Shown: in pieces, positions 1 through 18,749 of the stretch
Position numbering within the stretch: the first letter of the stretch is position 1
Layout: the number at the start of each line of letters is the position of its first letter
Assembly: GCA_000827265.1 (NCBI GenBank)
Contig: KN834764.1
Span: 1-64,000 of the forward strand
Direction of reading: 5' to 3'
DNA length: 64,000 nt
From: Collybiopsis luxurians FD-317 M1
Taxonomy: Eukaryota > Basidiomycota > Agaricomycetes > Agaricales > Omphalotaceae
Notes under the pieces: generated by a model
The model's database searches: none
Told to the model about the DNA's origin: nothing
What the model saw: the letters and a program-made list of their open reading frames with translations, nothing else
Made by a program: the position numbers and the translations under genes

Positions 1-2067
1 GTAATGAAGTCCTGGCCTGGTAGTAAACCTCCTGACTTTTCTGAAGACTTTCCCAATGTTACCAGTCCTTGATTTGAATACGAAATCATTTGTTTAGAAG
101 AGGCTATGGCTCATTATTATGTTCGACAGTTTTTAGTTGTATTCCATCGTCCAGCCACTACGCCACACTCCTGCCCCACTCATATAAGTCCACTGTATTG
201 ACCTTTGCTTACTCGATTATCTCTGCTGTATATCTTATCCCAAAATTACATACAGATATATTGAATACATTTTGATAAGTAAATGAATTAAGATCTGGCC
301 TTGATCGCGAACTGCCCTATGAACAGCCCTCAATAGTGCCGATGTCACTGCATTGAAGGCTGTTAAATTCTTACAGCGTGAGAGAATGCACGCAGTGTCA
401 ATGAATATTTATTCAAGGCTCAAAGAGAACTGCAGATGTCGAACTAGAATTTCATTTATATTTTTGTCCAATTATGACAACAAAACTAGATGATCCATCC
501 GACATCTCCTGCAGTCTTCTTAACATTCAAATCTGAGGTTTTTTTCTAAGCCATCTTCACTGAATTATTTGTGTCACCATTGTTGGACATTGGACATTGA
601 GAGTGGATCAGATATACTGCTCATGCTTGGGAGCAATTTTTTCTTAGCTCATGGACCAGATTCAAATAATGTCTCAGGCCTCAAGCGCGACTATTCAAGA
701 AAATCAAAGAAAGGTTGTGAGTAGGGCGACGAGTCAGTATAACTTCTCCCATTTATCAGTGTTCATTTAGTCATGACTCATGGACAATCAAAGTTGTGGT
801 GGTTGTCCCCTTCTTGATGCTTGCGGAAATGAGTTTGTGATCTTCTGGAATTGCGAACCCGGTTACATCATACTACAGAGCGAGGAGCCTTTGCCTCGGG
901 CTTCATGAGTCCAACCCATTGCTATGTAGGTCCAGAACTGGCAGTGCCCACATTCAAGGACCTTGCCACCATCGTTGCTGATGAGTGAATCTAGATCCAT
1001 CACTTCGACTGTCACCTAGTTGAGATTGAGTTGAATTGGAGAAAATGAGTATTGGATAGGTGGGAGCTTGCCGTTTCAGGCACTGCTTTAAACATACTCG
1101 CCTTGGATTGGGAATCAAACATTCCGACACATGCCACACATCTTGGTCAAAATGTCTACAAAAGCAGCCGCACATCAATCCCCGTCCATGATACCAGAAG
1201 CAACCAGAGCCAAACACTCACCTGACTCCAATAAAAAATTGACCCACGAAACCCTCATTCCCCATTTGTTCTGGTTGTCGAACCAACATTTACCTACACC
1301 ACTGGTATAACCACATGTGTAGTGGGACATGCAATTGATCTACCGCCACCAACTCTTGGAAACAAGGATACAAAAATGAACAGCTTACCAGATTAGTTGT
1401 ACTAGAGGATTCCAGCAACAAGCTGAATGTTCCTGGAGACCCCCTTCACTGAGTACGGCAGGAAATAGATCCAACCTTTGTTTTATTTCTGTTTTCGCTC
1501 ATGTTTTGTTGCTTAATCGGATGATTCAATGTTACGTTACTTTACATCTCTATGCAAATAGCTGTGCTATAGCTCAGTGAAGATAAGTCTTAATGACATA
1601 TTACACCCAATTTGCCTTTGAGCTCAGGTTTCCTTGCTCCTTCCTTCGATTGAAGTATCACCGATATCTTCTCTATTACCTAATATCCATTTTTGAATGG
1701 CCATTTTATATTTATTTTTAAGATGGAATGGCAGTTTCTCTTCATTGTATGAAGAGATGGGCATAGTACAATCATTTTATCAAGATTCGGAATCACTCTG
1801 GATGAAAAACATCACCTGGTCGCAGCAATGGCCACCCTGATTAAATAAATCCAAGAAATGGTTGTATTGATAGCTCATAAGGTGGCGTTCGGGTCCGATA
1901 CCATCAATGCCACGCCTCTGCTATGCCTCTTGCTCAAGGAAGCAGCTCTTGTGAGGTGAGATGTAGACCCCTTCTCATGACAACTGTATGATGCAACTTT
2001 GGAAACTATAGTATAAATAACCTCCCTGGAGTGACCGCTGATCACATAAAGTATCTTTTCTTCAGCC
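1..2067. other. AT-rich, CpG-poor stretch without a supportable gene
   Basis: No open reading frame here shows a recognisable family or coding-like structure. CG dinucleotides are scarce while TG and CA are common, unlike the middle of the window. The short minus-strand ORF around 954-1217 has several Cys and His residues, but no clean zinc-knuckle spacing that I could defend. The stretch most likely holds old repetitive or methylated DNA; that is inference. The last 60 bases belong to the promoter of the next gene. Confidence 0.5.
2012..2020 (+). promoter_or_regulatory. TATA box of the first membrane-protein gene
   Basis: A TATAAATAA motif lies about 48 bases before the start codon at 2068. 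The minus-strand paralog has TATAAAT at nearly the same distance, and the sequence between TATA and ATG is also alike (a GTGACCG block, then TCTTCAGCCATG). The duplication therefore carried the core promoter. Confidence 0.6.
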
Positions 2068-3412
2068 ATGACTCCAGAAGAGCAACAGATCCTTGCCTTC
2101 TATGCCAGCATTATCCATAACAACATTATATCTTCAACACTAGTAGTGGTAACTGGTTTCGGTATGTATTGTATAAAGTTCTCCATTCAGCAGCTGCAGA
2201 ACAGTTGACAATAGACTGCTTGTAGGTGTTTCTACTCTAGGAATGTTCATTGCTGGTCATGTCCTAATGTATGAAAGGTTGCTGATTGTCATTGAAATTT
2301 TCGACTCACTTATCTATTGATTATGGCACTTTGATAGAACTAAATCCTTGACCCGTTCGAAAGTTGTTCTTCTGGCCTGCTTGCTTATCACATTTATTGC
2401 TCTAACTTGGACTACCATTTGCGGTGTGGCAATCCCGCTCATACAAGATCAAATTGTTCTTGTACAAATAAAATCCAATGTACAGGGAGCAGTTAAACCT
2501 GTAGCTCAGATATTAAACAAAAAGATTTTACCCTTGTCATTTATGGACAGTTGGACTTTCACAATTTCTGTAAGTCTCTCTTGTTTATCTTTTCTTCATC
2601 GGCTTCATTCTATTGAGCAGATAGTTTTGAATGATTGTATTGTAGTTTGGAGAGCCTGGATTTTGTTTCAGCAACAAAGGCTTTGGCGAATTGCACTTGC
2701 ACTTCTCATGATTGCATATATTGGTATGTACTATGTTGCTCACCCTTTCACAGATGATGCATTCGCTCAACTCTTTTCATGATACCATATAGGAGTTCAG
2801 ATTGTTGATTGCATCTTGGATGACATTGACATCAATGTGTTAGAAGCTAGTTCTCTAACAATTTTGGACTGGGTGACAATTGTAGTTTCCCTGGTGGTTA
2901 ATATGTTTGCAACTGGTCTGATTGCATGGAAGGCTTGGTGAGTTCCTCCAAGCCCACTGCACTTTGATAGCTATTTCTTACCATACATGGTTCCATGCAG
3001 GGATCATTATTGTGCCATGAAAGAAGGTGCTTTCCAAAGAAGAACCAGGGTCCAGAATATCCTACTTCTCCTCATTGAATCTGGGGCTATATATTGCACA
3101 ATACAGATTGTTTATGTAGTCATTCTCCTTCTACAGACATATGAACCTAGGATTGGAACTCTTGAACTAGCTGTTCCACTTCTTAGTGGCATATTTACTT
3201 TTGCTTCTGTAAGTCCTACCTCTTTTTCAATGATTCCAAATAATTTTTTTCATGAATAAATCTCCCAGGCATGGTATCCCATAGCAGTTGTCATTTTGGT
3301 CAACATCGACAATACTTCAGTAATTGAGTCCCTCCATATCAATCAGACCTTGGAAGGTTCTCGCAGGGAAGGCCACATCCAATCAAACTATGAAGGGGCA
3401 TACTTGGAATGA
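2068..3412 (+). CDS. Basidiomycete-type multi-pass integral membrane protein (copy A)
   Basis: About seven hydrophobic segments are spread over roughly 340 residues in about seven exons. The N-terminus starts MTPEEQQILA and the first segment follows at once (IISSTLVVVTGFG). Later blocks include an RTKS-type loop, VVWRAWILFQQ, TILDWVTIVVSLVVNMFATG and NILLLLIESGAIYCTIQ. The VWRAW and LLLLIESGAIY blocks recall the large family of uncharacterised transmembrane proteins found in mushroom-forming fungi; the function is unknown. Introns have clear GT..AG ends, for example GTAAGTCTCT..TTGAGCAG near 2571-2621 and GTAAGTCCTA..CCCAG before AWYPIAVVI. The start is set by the ATG after CTTCAGCC, 48 bases after a TATA box. 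The gene is poor in CpG. It is closely related to the minus-strand gene at 5263-6563. Confidence 0.75.
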
Positions 3413-3953
3413 ATACTTTGGGAGCCAATTGGAATATCTACATTATTTCACATTCATTATGTCATGCAATTTACCTTCCAGTTAACCTTCCAGTCTTTTT
3501 TCTTTCCACCATTCAAAACATATGCTCTTGCTAAAGGGTTTGAAACAGTCTCACTCAGAGTTATGCCTTTTGCTCCTTGTGATTCAGAATGTTGGTGCAT
3601 CACTGGCATACTGTACTATTTCAAATGGAAGTCCATCATTTTAGAAATTTTGGTCAATAAAAATTCAAAAAAAAAATCTGAAAAGTCGGGAAAAAATTAA
3701 AACTGAAGTCGGATTTTTTTGGCCAATGATTCATGACTGAACTTCCTTTCAAAATGGTACAGCACTGTCACTGTGGATAGTATCCAAATGTAAAAAATTT
3801 TTGCTAATTTGGAAATATCATGGGAAAAATGTGCTCAAATCAGTTCATTCTCTTTTAAATCTTATTCTATTTCTAGCTACAAATTAGTTTCTTAGACCAC
3901 AATAAAATATTGAGTTATTGTTGAGTTATGAGCAGACACATTCTGAAACACCT

Positions 3954-4016
3954 AGGCTGGACCCCTAACTTTGCACCTCACTGAACCAATTCTACCCAGG
4001 AGTTAGGGGTCAGCCT
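3954..4016. repeat. Imperfect inverted repeat (hairpin, about 16-bp stem)
   Basis: The left arm at 3954-3970 reads AGGCTGGACCCCTAACT and the right arm at 4001-4016 reads AGTTAGGGGTCAGCCT. They pair over 16 bases with one bulged G, and the loop is about 30 nt. The size would suit a small MITE tip or a stable RNA hairpin. No target-site duplication is obvious. Confidence 0.55.
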
Positions 4017-4781
4017 GCCTACAGTGGAATGGATCTTCAGCTGTTGCACACAGGTCAAAAAGACTCTGGGCCTGCATGTTCACTTCAAATGCTCCAAGTC
4101 AAATTATTACTAAATTTGTGCTTGTATGTACTAGTCAATATACTGTCAATGCAACTGATACTCAGCCTGGTATTACCTATATGTTTGTACTGAAGTAAAA
4201 TTATCTCTTACCATTTTTGTCTTGCTCATTGTACTATTATCTTTGATTCTGGATCAGATATAACTCTTATAGCCTCCAAAGCATTACACAGTTTATCAAA
4301 AGTCCCTCAAACCAGATCTGGACAAAGAATTAATCTTCACCAGGTAACAGGTAGTACTGAGATTGACGGTTATACTCTATTGGACCTCAATTTCTTTACT
4401 CCCAAGGGACCAACCAAGATGAATGTTGAGGCTTGCATAGTAAAGGGTGTACATATTGTGGGTTAGGGTGCGCAGTGGTGCCTCTGAGCTGTTAGGCTCG
4501 TAATGATGATGGTAAGATAAGTAATTGTCTATATTATTGTTGGCCTCCAGAGTAGGCCTTTTATACTCTACAGAAGGTATTCTAGAAGTATCTACAAGGT
4601 AAGTAGCAGTTCTACTACATTCCATGTATCACTAACACCGCAGTAATTATCTGAGTAATCTACGAATAAATATTACTAAGCTTCATACTGGAGTTGCTAG
4701 TTCCGGTCAAAGCGTCGGATCACAACAGTACATGCACCATTTATATTAGGAAATGGTTTGCCACAAGAGTGGGAATTGTAC

Positions 4782-4893
4782 CTGTATTTAGATCAGGTCC
4801 AGCTTCATTCAAGGCCTTAATCGAGGCTTGCTTTGCTTCCCATTTCATCGCATTCATCTTGGAGTTGCCTCCAACAAAGAATTGACATGTAAT
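4782..4893 (-). pseudogene. Relic copy of triosephosphate isomerase exon 1
   Basis: The translation CQFFVGGNSKMNA...KWEAKQAS.KALNEAGPDLNTG matches exon 1 of the intact TPI gene at 8444-9540 and has the same length, 112 nt. The start codon has become ATT. The next two codons read ACA TGT where the live gene has ACG CGC, and TTC-GTT has become TTT-GTT, so the differences include several CpG to TpG/CpA changes. The intron-1 donor (GTACAATT) is still recognisable. The GGT-rich leader upstream is partly kept. No later TPI exons were found nearby, so this is a single-exon fragment copied as DNA and not as mRNA. Confidence 0.85.
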
Positions 4894-5262
4894 TGTTGGT
4901 GGTGGTAATATAGCATGGTTCACAAGTACATTTTTTTTGCATTGCCAATCAACTTTTTCCGCTTACTTATATCTACACTTTTGTCCTGAAATCTCTTGGA
5001 CCATAGCAATCTTTGCTGGCAGTGTTACCAAAATAGATAGTCTGGTGACAATGATGTGTCCTTGCAATACTTGCAATGATGACCATGCCAGCCTCTGCCA
5101 TGTCCTTGAGTATATTGGCTGATAGCAATGTTACACAATGTATAAATACTCATACAACTACTTGGAAACCACTGAACCACTGGCAAAATTCTCCAGTTGG
5201 CTCCCCAAGATATTCATTCCAGGTGTACCCTTCCACCACTTGATTGGATGATCAAATTTGAA

Positions 5263-6563
5263 CTATAGTCTTTCCTGCAAGGTTAAACCTTCCAAAGTCT
5301 GGTTGATATAGAAGGACCCAATTACTGAAGTGTCGCCTAAGTTGACCAAAATGACAACTGCTATAGGGTACCATGCCTGAGAAATTTATTCATGAAGGTT
5401 AGTTGGGATGGTGGAAGAAGAGTCAGAACTTACAGAAGCAAAAATAAAAATGCTACCAATAATTTGAAGGGCTGGAGAAGAAACTCCAATTGTAGGTTGA
5501 TACATGTTCAACAGAGCAGAGATAACAAAAAGGACTTGTATTGTGCAATATATAGCCCCAGATTCAATCAACAGAAGTAGGATATTCTCGACCCTGGTTC
5601 TTCTGTGGAAAGCACCTTCTTTCATGGTATAATGGTGACACCTGCACGGAATTATGAATTGTAAGGAATAGTTATTTATATGACAGAGTTTGAAAGCACT
5701 TGCCATGCCTTCCATGTGATCAGACCAGTTGCAAATATGTTAACCACCAGAGAAACCACAAAACATAACCAGTCCAATATCATGACAGAGTTAGCATCCA
5801 ACACCTTGATGTCAATATTATCCACAATGCAATCAGCAATTTGAGCTCCTATATAGTAAGTATCATGATTCAGCAAATGTGTCATCTTTGAATGGGTTAG
5901 CCACACACCAATATTTACAATCATGAGAAGTGTAAGTGCAACCTGCCAATGCTGTTCCTGCTGAAACAAAATCCAAGCCCTCCAAACTACAGTGAAATCA
6001 CTTAAAACTACCTGGCCATTGGGATCAGGTCTTTGAACAAGAAACAAACAAGAGAATCTCACAGAAATTGCAACAGACCAAGGCAGTGAATAATCAGCAG
6101 GTAAAGTTTTTTCGGTTGATATTTGGGCTGCAGCTTCAAGTATTCCCTGTACATTTGGTTCTACTTGTACAAATACAACCAGAACTTGCATGAGTGGGGT
6201 TGCCACACTGGCAAAGGTATTCCAAGTCGAGGCAATGAATATAATAATCAAGCAGGCAAGAAGAGCAACTCTGGAATGTGTCGAGGGTTTAGTTCTATCA
6301 AAGTGCCAAATCAAATAGATGTGTAAGTTGAAATTGTAGTAACAATCAGCAATCTTTCATACATCAGCATGTGACTGGCAATGAGCATCCCTAAAGCTGA
6401 CACTCCTACAAGAAGTGGTTTATTGTCAACTAGTCTGCTGTGGAATGAAGGATTTCATATAATACATACCAAAGCCGGTTACCCCCACTAGTATGGTAGT
6501 TATAATGTTTTTATAGATTGAAGTGGCGTAAGAGGCAAGGAGCTTTTGCTCTTCCAGAGTCAT
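5263..6563 (-). CDS. Basidiomycete-type multi-pass integral membrane protein (copy B)
   Basis: This is an inverted paralog of the gene at 2068-3412 with the same exon plan and the same blocks (VVWRAWILFQQ, SVMILDWLCFVVSLVVNIFATG, NILLLLIESGAIYCTIQ, ASAWYPIAVVILVN). It starts MTLEEQKLLASYATSIYKN at an ATG complementary to CAT at 6561-6563. The C-terminus is shorter than in copy A: the frame ends at CTATAG shortly after NQTLEGL, while the homologous downstream DNA continues past that stop. All introns have usable GT..AG ends. Intron 2 is best read as starting at GTATGAAAG, because the alternative site used in some readings is AT in this copy. It is probably still a working gene, but an early pseudogene cannot be excluded. 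Function is unknown. Confidence 0.7.
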
Positions 6564-8443
6564 GGCTGAAGAACAGACACTTTGTACGGTCACCTCAAGC
6601 AGTTCATTTATACCACAAACTCCAAAATCACATGATACAGTTGCTGTGAGAAGTGGTAACGAGTTGATAGAATGAAATGTAATTACAGGTGCATGGATTG
6701 ATTTAATGAAACTTCAAATCTATACTTCCATGATTTTACGCCTATTCCAAGACAGGCAACTTTGAATTGGCCTAATGAATTGTATAAGTTGCGAGAGCAT
6801 TAGACCAATTCAGAGTCAAGGGATGAGTTTTGGACATACGTCGGACACAGGTGAGGTGTCAACGTGTCGAGAAGAGACGAGAGAAAGAGATTGATACAAT
6901 CACGATCAAAAATCACTCACTGACTATACGGATAGTTCACTGCCTATATAAGTATCTATCTAATATGCATCATTATCCTGTTTTGTAACAAAAATTTAGC
7001 AAAACCAACGGACAGGATACTTCATTGGCAGTGCTTACCTTCAACCATGGTGCCACCGCTTCTCAACATATGCTCCTTCGCCATCTATATCTGAAGTCAA
7101 ATAATCCTCATTCACCATTCATTCTGATTGTTGAACTAAACTTGTATACATATTCATGCGACATGCAACAGCCCCATAATCATTACAGTCAATTCATTAA
7201 AAGAAGAAAATGAAATGACCAACTAGAACCCGAATAACATCCTAGGAGCGAGCGGAGCGGAACATCACTCGAGAACCCCTGCGGGCCTTCGAGTTTCTTG
7301 TTTTACCCTAGGCCAGTTTGGCTTTGAATGCATCACATTTGAAGCGAGATAGGTAGAACGAATCTTTGGCAATGGTGGCGGCGAGGGCAGTGGTTGTTGT
7401 CAGTTAGACCTATAGAGCAAACGGCATTAATGGCTTGGACACAAGAGATGCAGCAAAGGCGAACTAAATTGATATTCTTTGCGTCACCGCCCACCCTCCA
7501 TACGACGTCGCTTGTTTCCTAGTTCTAGAAGATCATAAACTTGAGGGCGTCCATATCCCAGCTGCCGACATCTTTGACTCACCATGAACAGATGAACATT
7601 AATATTGATAAATGGGAGAAGGCGAACTGCCAAACCTACTCACGACTGTTCATCGAGATTCTTGAACAGCTTCGGGTTACCCTTGGACTTAAGGAAAGCG
7701 TACGTATTTGAATCGTCGATTCTTAGTGTATATTGTCTGCTTACAGGAGACTAATTTGAATGTCGACCAAATCTTGTTACACCAAGCGAGAATGGTATAG
7801 GTAATAGGTGATCCACTCTTCATCACTGGACCTGGGAAAGAGACATAGTAGGTGTGCTCTAAATGCAACTTTTCGAGAGGTAATAACCCCAGACTTTGAC
7901 TTTGACGATCCGGTCGTCTCCGCAGAAGACCATGACAGATATGGCGGCCTAAGTTTTGATTGCCAGGCATTTAAACATGGTATTAATTGACGCAATGCTC
8001 TTTTCGTGTGCGACAAGGGTACCCAAAGTTGGCTTGCGGGGAAGAGTTGGGCGAGGAAATGGGCCATACCCATATCTTCAAACTGACGGTACAAGCAGAA
8101 TCAATAGTATTTGGGATTGAAGCCGATGTTCAACATGATATACTGAGTGTGTTGCTTTGGTACATCTACATGATATTCAGTGAAAGCGCTTAATGTCCGA
8201 TTGATGGCATACCTGTGCGCCCCTTCGCGCGCCCACCTTGGGCGATCAAAAATGAACCTCTTCTTGTACTCGGCTAGCGATATCGTCTGAGTTTGTTTCT
8301 CGTTGTCCGGTCTGCGTTAAATACATGTTGTACCACCTAAGAAGTATTGAAACGCCATTTCAGTATCTCTTGGTCAACTATGAAGTATCTTGATACAAAT
8401 TCTATGTACATCTCGTATTCCTTCACATTTTACTTATAATAAT
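6564..8443. other. Intergenic region between membrane-protein copy B and TPI
   Basis: After the copy B promoter, base composition changes near 6.8-7.2 kb from CpG-poor to CpG-normal. ORFs around 7.7-8.2 kb on both strands (for example FDFDDPVVSAEDHDRYGG on the plus strand and HTYYVSFPGPVM on the minus strand) look partly coding but match nothing I recognise. They could be a decayed gene. No complete gene is supportable. Confidence 0.4.
6606..6612 (-). promoter_or_regulatory. TATA box of membrane-protein copy B
   Basis: TATAAAT on the minus strand lies about 45 bases before the start codon at 6563. It is embedded in sequence matching the promoter of copy A. Confidence 0.55.
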
Positions 8444-9540
<1,097 letters not shown>

Positions 9541-9621
9541 GATTGAGGGTGGTGGTGGTGGTGAGTGGTGGTGATAGTTTTGGTTCAGAAATTTGTTTTT
9601 GGATTATCGATCCGTTATCGC

Positions 9622-9658
9622 CGCTTAAGCGCCCTAGGCTAAATCCGTGGGCGCCTAA
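9622..9658. repeat. GCGCCC/GGGCGC palindromic element (copy 1)
   Basis: CTTAAGCGCCCTAGGCTAAA is followed by TCCGTGGGCGCCTAATCGA. The outer arms TAAGCGCCC and GGGCGCCTA are nearly complementary. The spacer GGCTAAA and the tail TAATCGA are shared with the copy at 11394-11426. Confidence 0.6.
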
Positions 9659-9952
9659 TCGATTAATTACGCGACACCTTTGGATCTGAGCTTTCTGAGT
9701 TCTCGTCTGTCTCAACCCAGCTCTTATCCTCATCTTTTTGCGAGTGCGCATTACTAGTTCCGACTTCGTCTTCAGGCACTTCTGATTCCCAAGGTAGACG
9801 GATTTTAATGTGTAAATGGACGGGTCTTTAATTAGGTGGACACCGAGAAAAAGATTCGGTCTCAATTTTGTCGGTTAGGGTTGCAGTTCGACGTGCAGGG
9901 GGGAGATGCGAGAGATCTTAGGATATGCAGAGTGATATGCAAGTATGTACCA

Positions 9953-10095
9953 AGTTTCTTCCGAAAATCACTGCGGCTATCAAGACCCACGCGAACCAGC
10001 ATAGCGTTGGACGAGTGCATACTGATGATGATGCATATTACCTCGATAACATCGACAGTCGTGTCGAGGTTGGATTTGTTTTCAACTTATAAATC
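9953..10095 (+). pseudogene. Relic exon of the ABC transporter
   Basis: The piece from TTTCTTCCGAAAATCACTGCGG to GAGGTTGGATTTG matches the live transporter around 12985-13185 (FRKSLRLS...NEHSVGQ, ITTMISADATRLDL). Most of the intron that separates the two exons in the live gene is deleted, but its last bases (ACTGATGATGATG) remain and the acceptor GCAG has become GCAT. The piece cannot encode the segment any more. It lies directly upstream of the TPI promoter. Confidence 0.8.
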
Positions 10096-11393
10096 ATTGC
10101 AGAGTCTCTAGCTCTGAGTAGGACTGAGTCTTGGGCCAGCTGTTTTTGTTTTATCGAAAATCATTGGGTCAGTGTTTGTGTGAGATTCTAAGCTCTAACA
10201 GAAGCCAAGGATTGAGTGCTCTTTCTTAGATCGCTCGAAAGGCAATTAATCTGGCGGATTGCGATGGGTGCGACAAGGTTCGGTGGTAGGGAAGACTCGA
10301 GCTTTCTCCCTTTCCTGTGTACATACTGTCTCTCCATAAAGGCCACAGCTTTCGTTAGCAGATGAATCAGGATTTTGTTATGGAAAGCAATTGATCTCTT
10401 CGCGTCGACGGCCGTCACATTCATGTTGTTCTTCGGACGATCGTCTCCCAAAACATCGAGGAAAAGGAATTGATGCTGGATCCCATTTTTCTTCGGAAGG
10501 CTGACATAGAAGGCAGACGCAAATGCAGAAGGTCACTATAAATTTCGGACATCTCTGATAATATCATATCAAAGTGGCGGTATATTCAGCGAGTCAAGTA
10601 TTTCTCCCCGGCCACTACCCGAGCTTTACGCTCCTCCTTCGCTGGTATCTATATCACGTAAATCCAGATGAGTGGCGCAGTTATGATATCGTGATCAATT
10701 TGGTTGAGTTTTTCCCGACGCATTGCTGAAAAGTTTCAGAACATTTAGTCATTCATCTGAAGTGTACTTGATGCTCTCAGTCGACCTTGGTTATAAGGGT
10801 ATCGCAAACTTTGATATCGCTGATTTCTGCCTCTCGTCGTGAAGCATAGAGGTAAAACAGATAACGCTGAGTCCATTCTTGTCTAAAAACACATTCAAGT
10901 ACTAAGGCAACTGCGGATAGTGAAATCGCGGGCAGGAAATATCTGCGGTGCCTACCTCAATCCCGATCTCCACGACAGGAAGGGCCGTGCTCATATTTGG
11001 TAAAAGAGTTAGTTTACAAAATATCAAAGATGAACCATTTTCGCCGCAATGCTATACGTGTACCTAACGAGGATGCTTGAATATGCCGTATGCCGTCTGA
11101 AAATTTCGAACTTGATGCTGAAATATTTGTATCAAGTTCAGTGTTCAGCTTGATCCAAAACCTTGACCGGGGTCCTTCGTTCGTCTTGAAATTAGGGGAG
11201 TTCACGGTAGGGAATTTCTCAAATAAGAAATTCAATAAAAATCGAAAGTCGAACGAGAATAAACAGTCAAACGAGAAATTTTGTCGTTTGGCTGAATTTC
11301 TAAGTCGTCCGACTTTTCAATTGTATCGTGCCTACTTTTTAAATATTTTGAACTAGAGGTTTCAATATTTGGTTTTTCGATGCCGGGGGCCGA

Positions 11394-11428
11394 CAAGCGC
11401 CCACGGCTAAACTGCTTGGGCGCTTAAT
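11394..11428. repeat. GCGCCC/GGGCGC palindromic element (copy 2)
   Basis: CAAGCGCCCACGGCTAAACT is followed by GCTTGGGCGCTTAATCGA. The arms AAGCGCCC and GGGCGCTT are exactly complementary. The spacer and tail match copy 1, and the flanking TTTTCGAT..CCG also resembles it. Confidence 0.6.
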
Positions 11429-11762
11429 CGAGTTCATCCGAGCAGGAATCCACGAATGCCCATTGGATGAGGATATGAATTACGGCGTACCTTCTGCTCC
11501 TTCTAAATCAGCTCCGCAGCTACTACCTGTCTAGAAGCCAGAACAGCAGCACTGATTTCGTTTGACTCGACTCTCGATTAAAACGCGGCTGGAATCCGGG
11601 ATCCAAGTCATTGCTGTTGACAAACCGGATACGGCAGCGTGCGTGTATTCACTTTCAGTCTAAGTATATAACAACCTTGTGCTTCCTTGAAATGACAACT
11701 CGATCGTCCTCCTGAATGCCTGCAACGCTCGACGACCTTCACGACATCAAGCAGCTCTGAGT

Positions 11763-18749
<6,987 letters not shown>

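Larger units (their letters stand above)
3413..5262. other. Spacer between the inverted membrane-protein genes
   Basis: The spacer is AT-rich and CpG-poor. It contains an A/T-rich tract near 3660-3720, a long-stem hairpin (3954-4016) and a dead copy of triosephosphate isomerase exon 1 (4782-4893, minus strand). About 30 bases just past the stop codon of copy A (GGAATGAATACTTTGGGAGC) still match the 3' side of copy B, so the inverted arms run a little beyond the coding regions. No other gene was found. Confidence 0.6.
9541..11762. other. Divergent intergenic region between TPI and the ABC transporter
   Basis: It holds the TPI promoter, two copies of a GCGCCC palindromic element (near 9627 and 11394) and a dead ABC-transporter exon (9953-10095). 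Around 11100-11190 there is weak similarity to the TPI exon-1/intron-1 border (ATCAAGTTCAG and AACCTTGACC), too short to call. Nothing else is supported. Confidence 0.5.

Noticed and set aside
954..1217. Cys/His-rich minus-strand ORF that might be a retroelement zinc knuckle
   Set aside because: The Cys and His spacing does not fit CX2CX4HX4C, and no gag, protease or polymerase sequence lies nearby.
6342..6354. Apparent loss of an intron donor (GT to AT) in membrane-protein copy B
   Set aside because: A stronger donor, GTATGA, lies nine bases upstream in both copies and keeps the frame, so the AT is probably just inside the intron.
11100..11190. Similarity to the TPI exon-1 border (ATCAAGTTCAG, AACCTTGACC)
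   Set aside because: Only two short matching blocks in slightly different spacing; too little to call a third TPI fragment without alignment.
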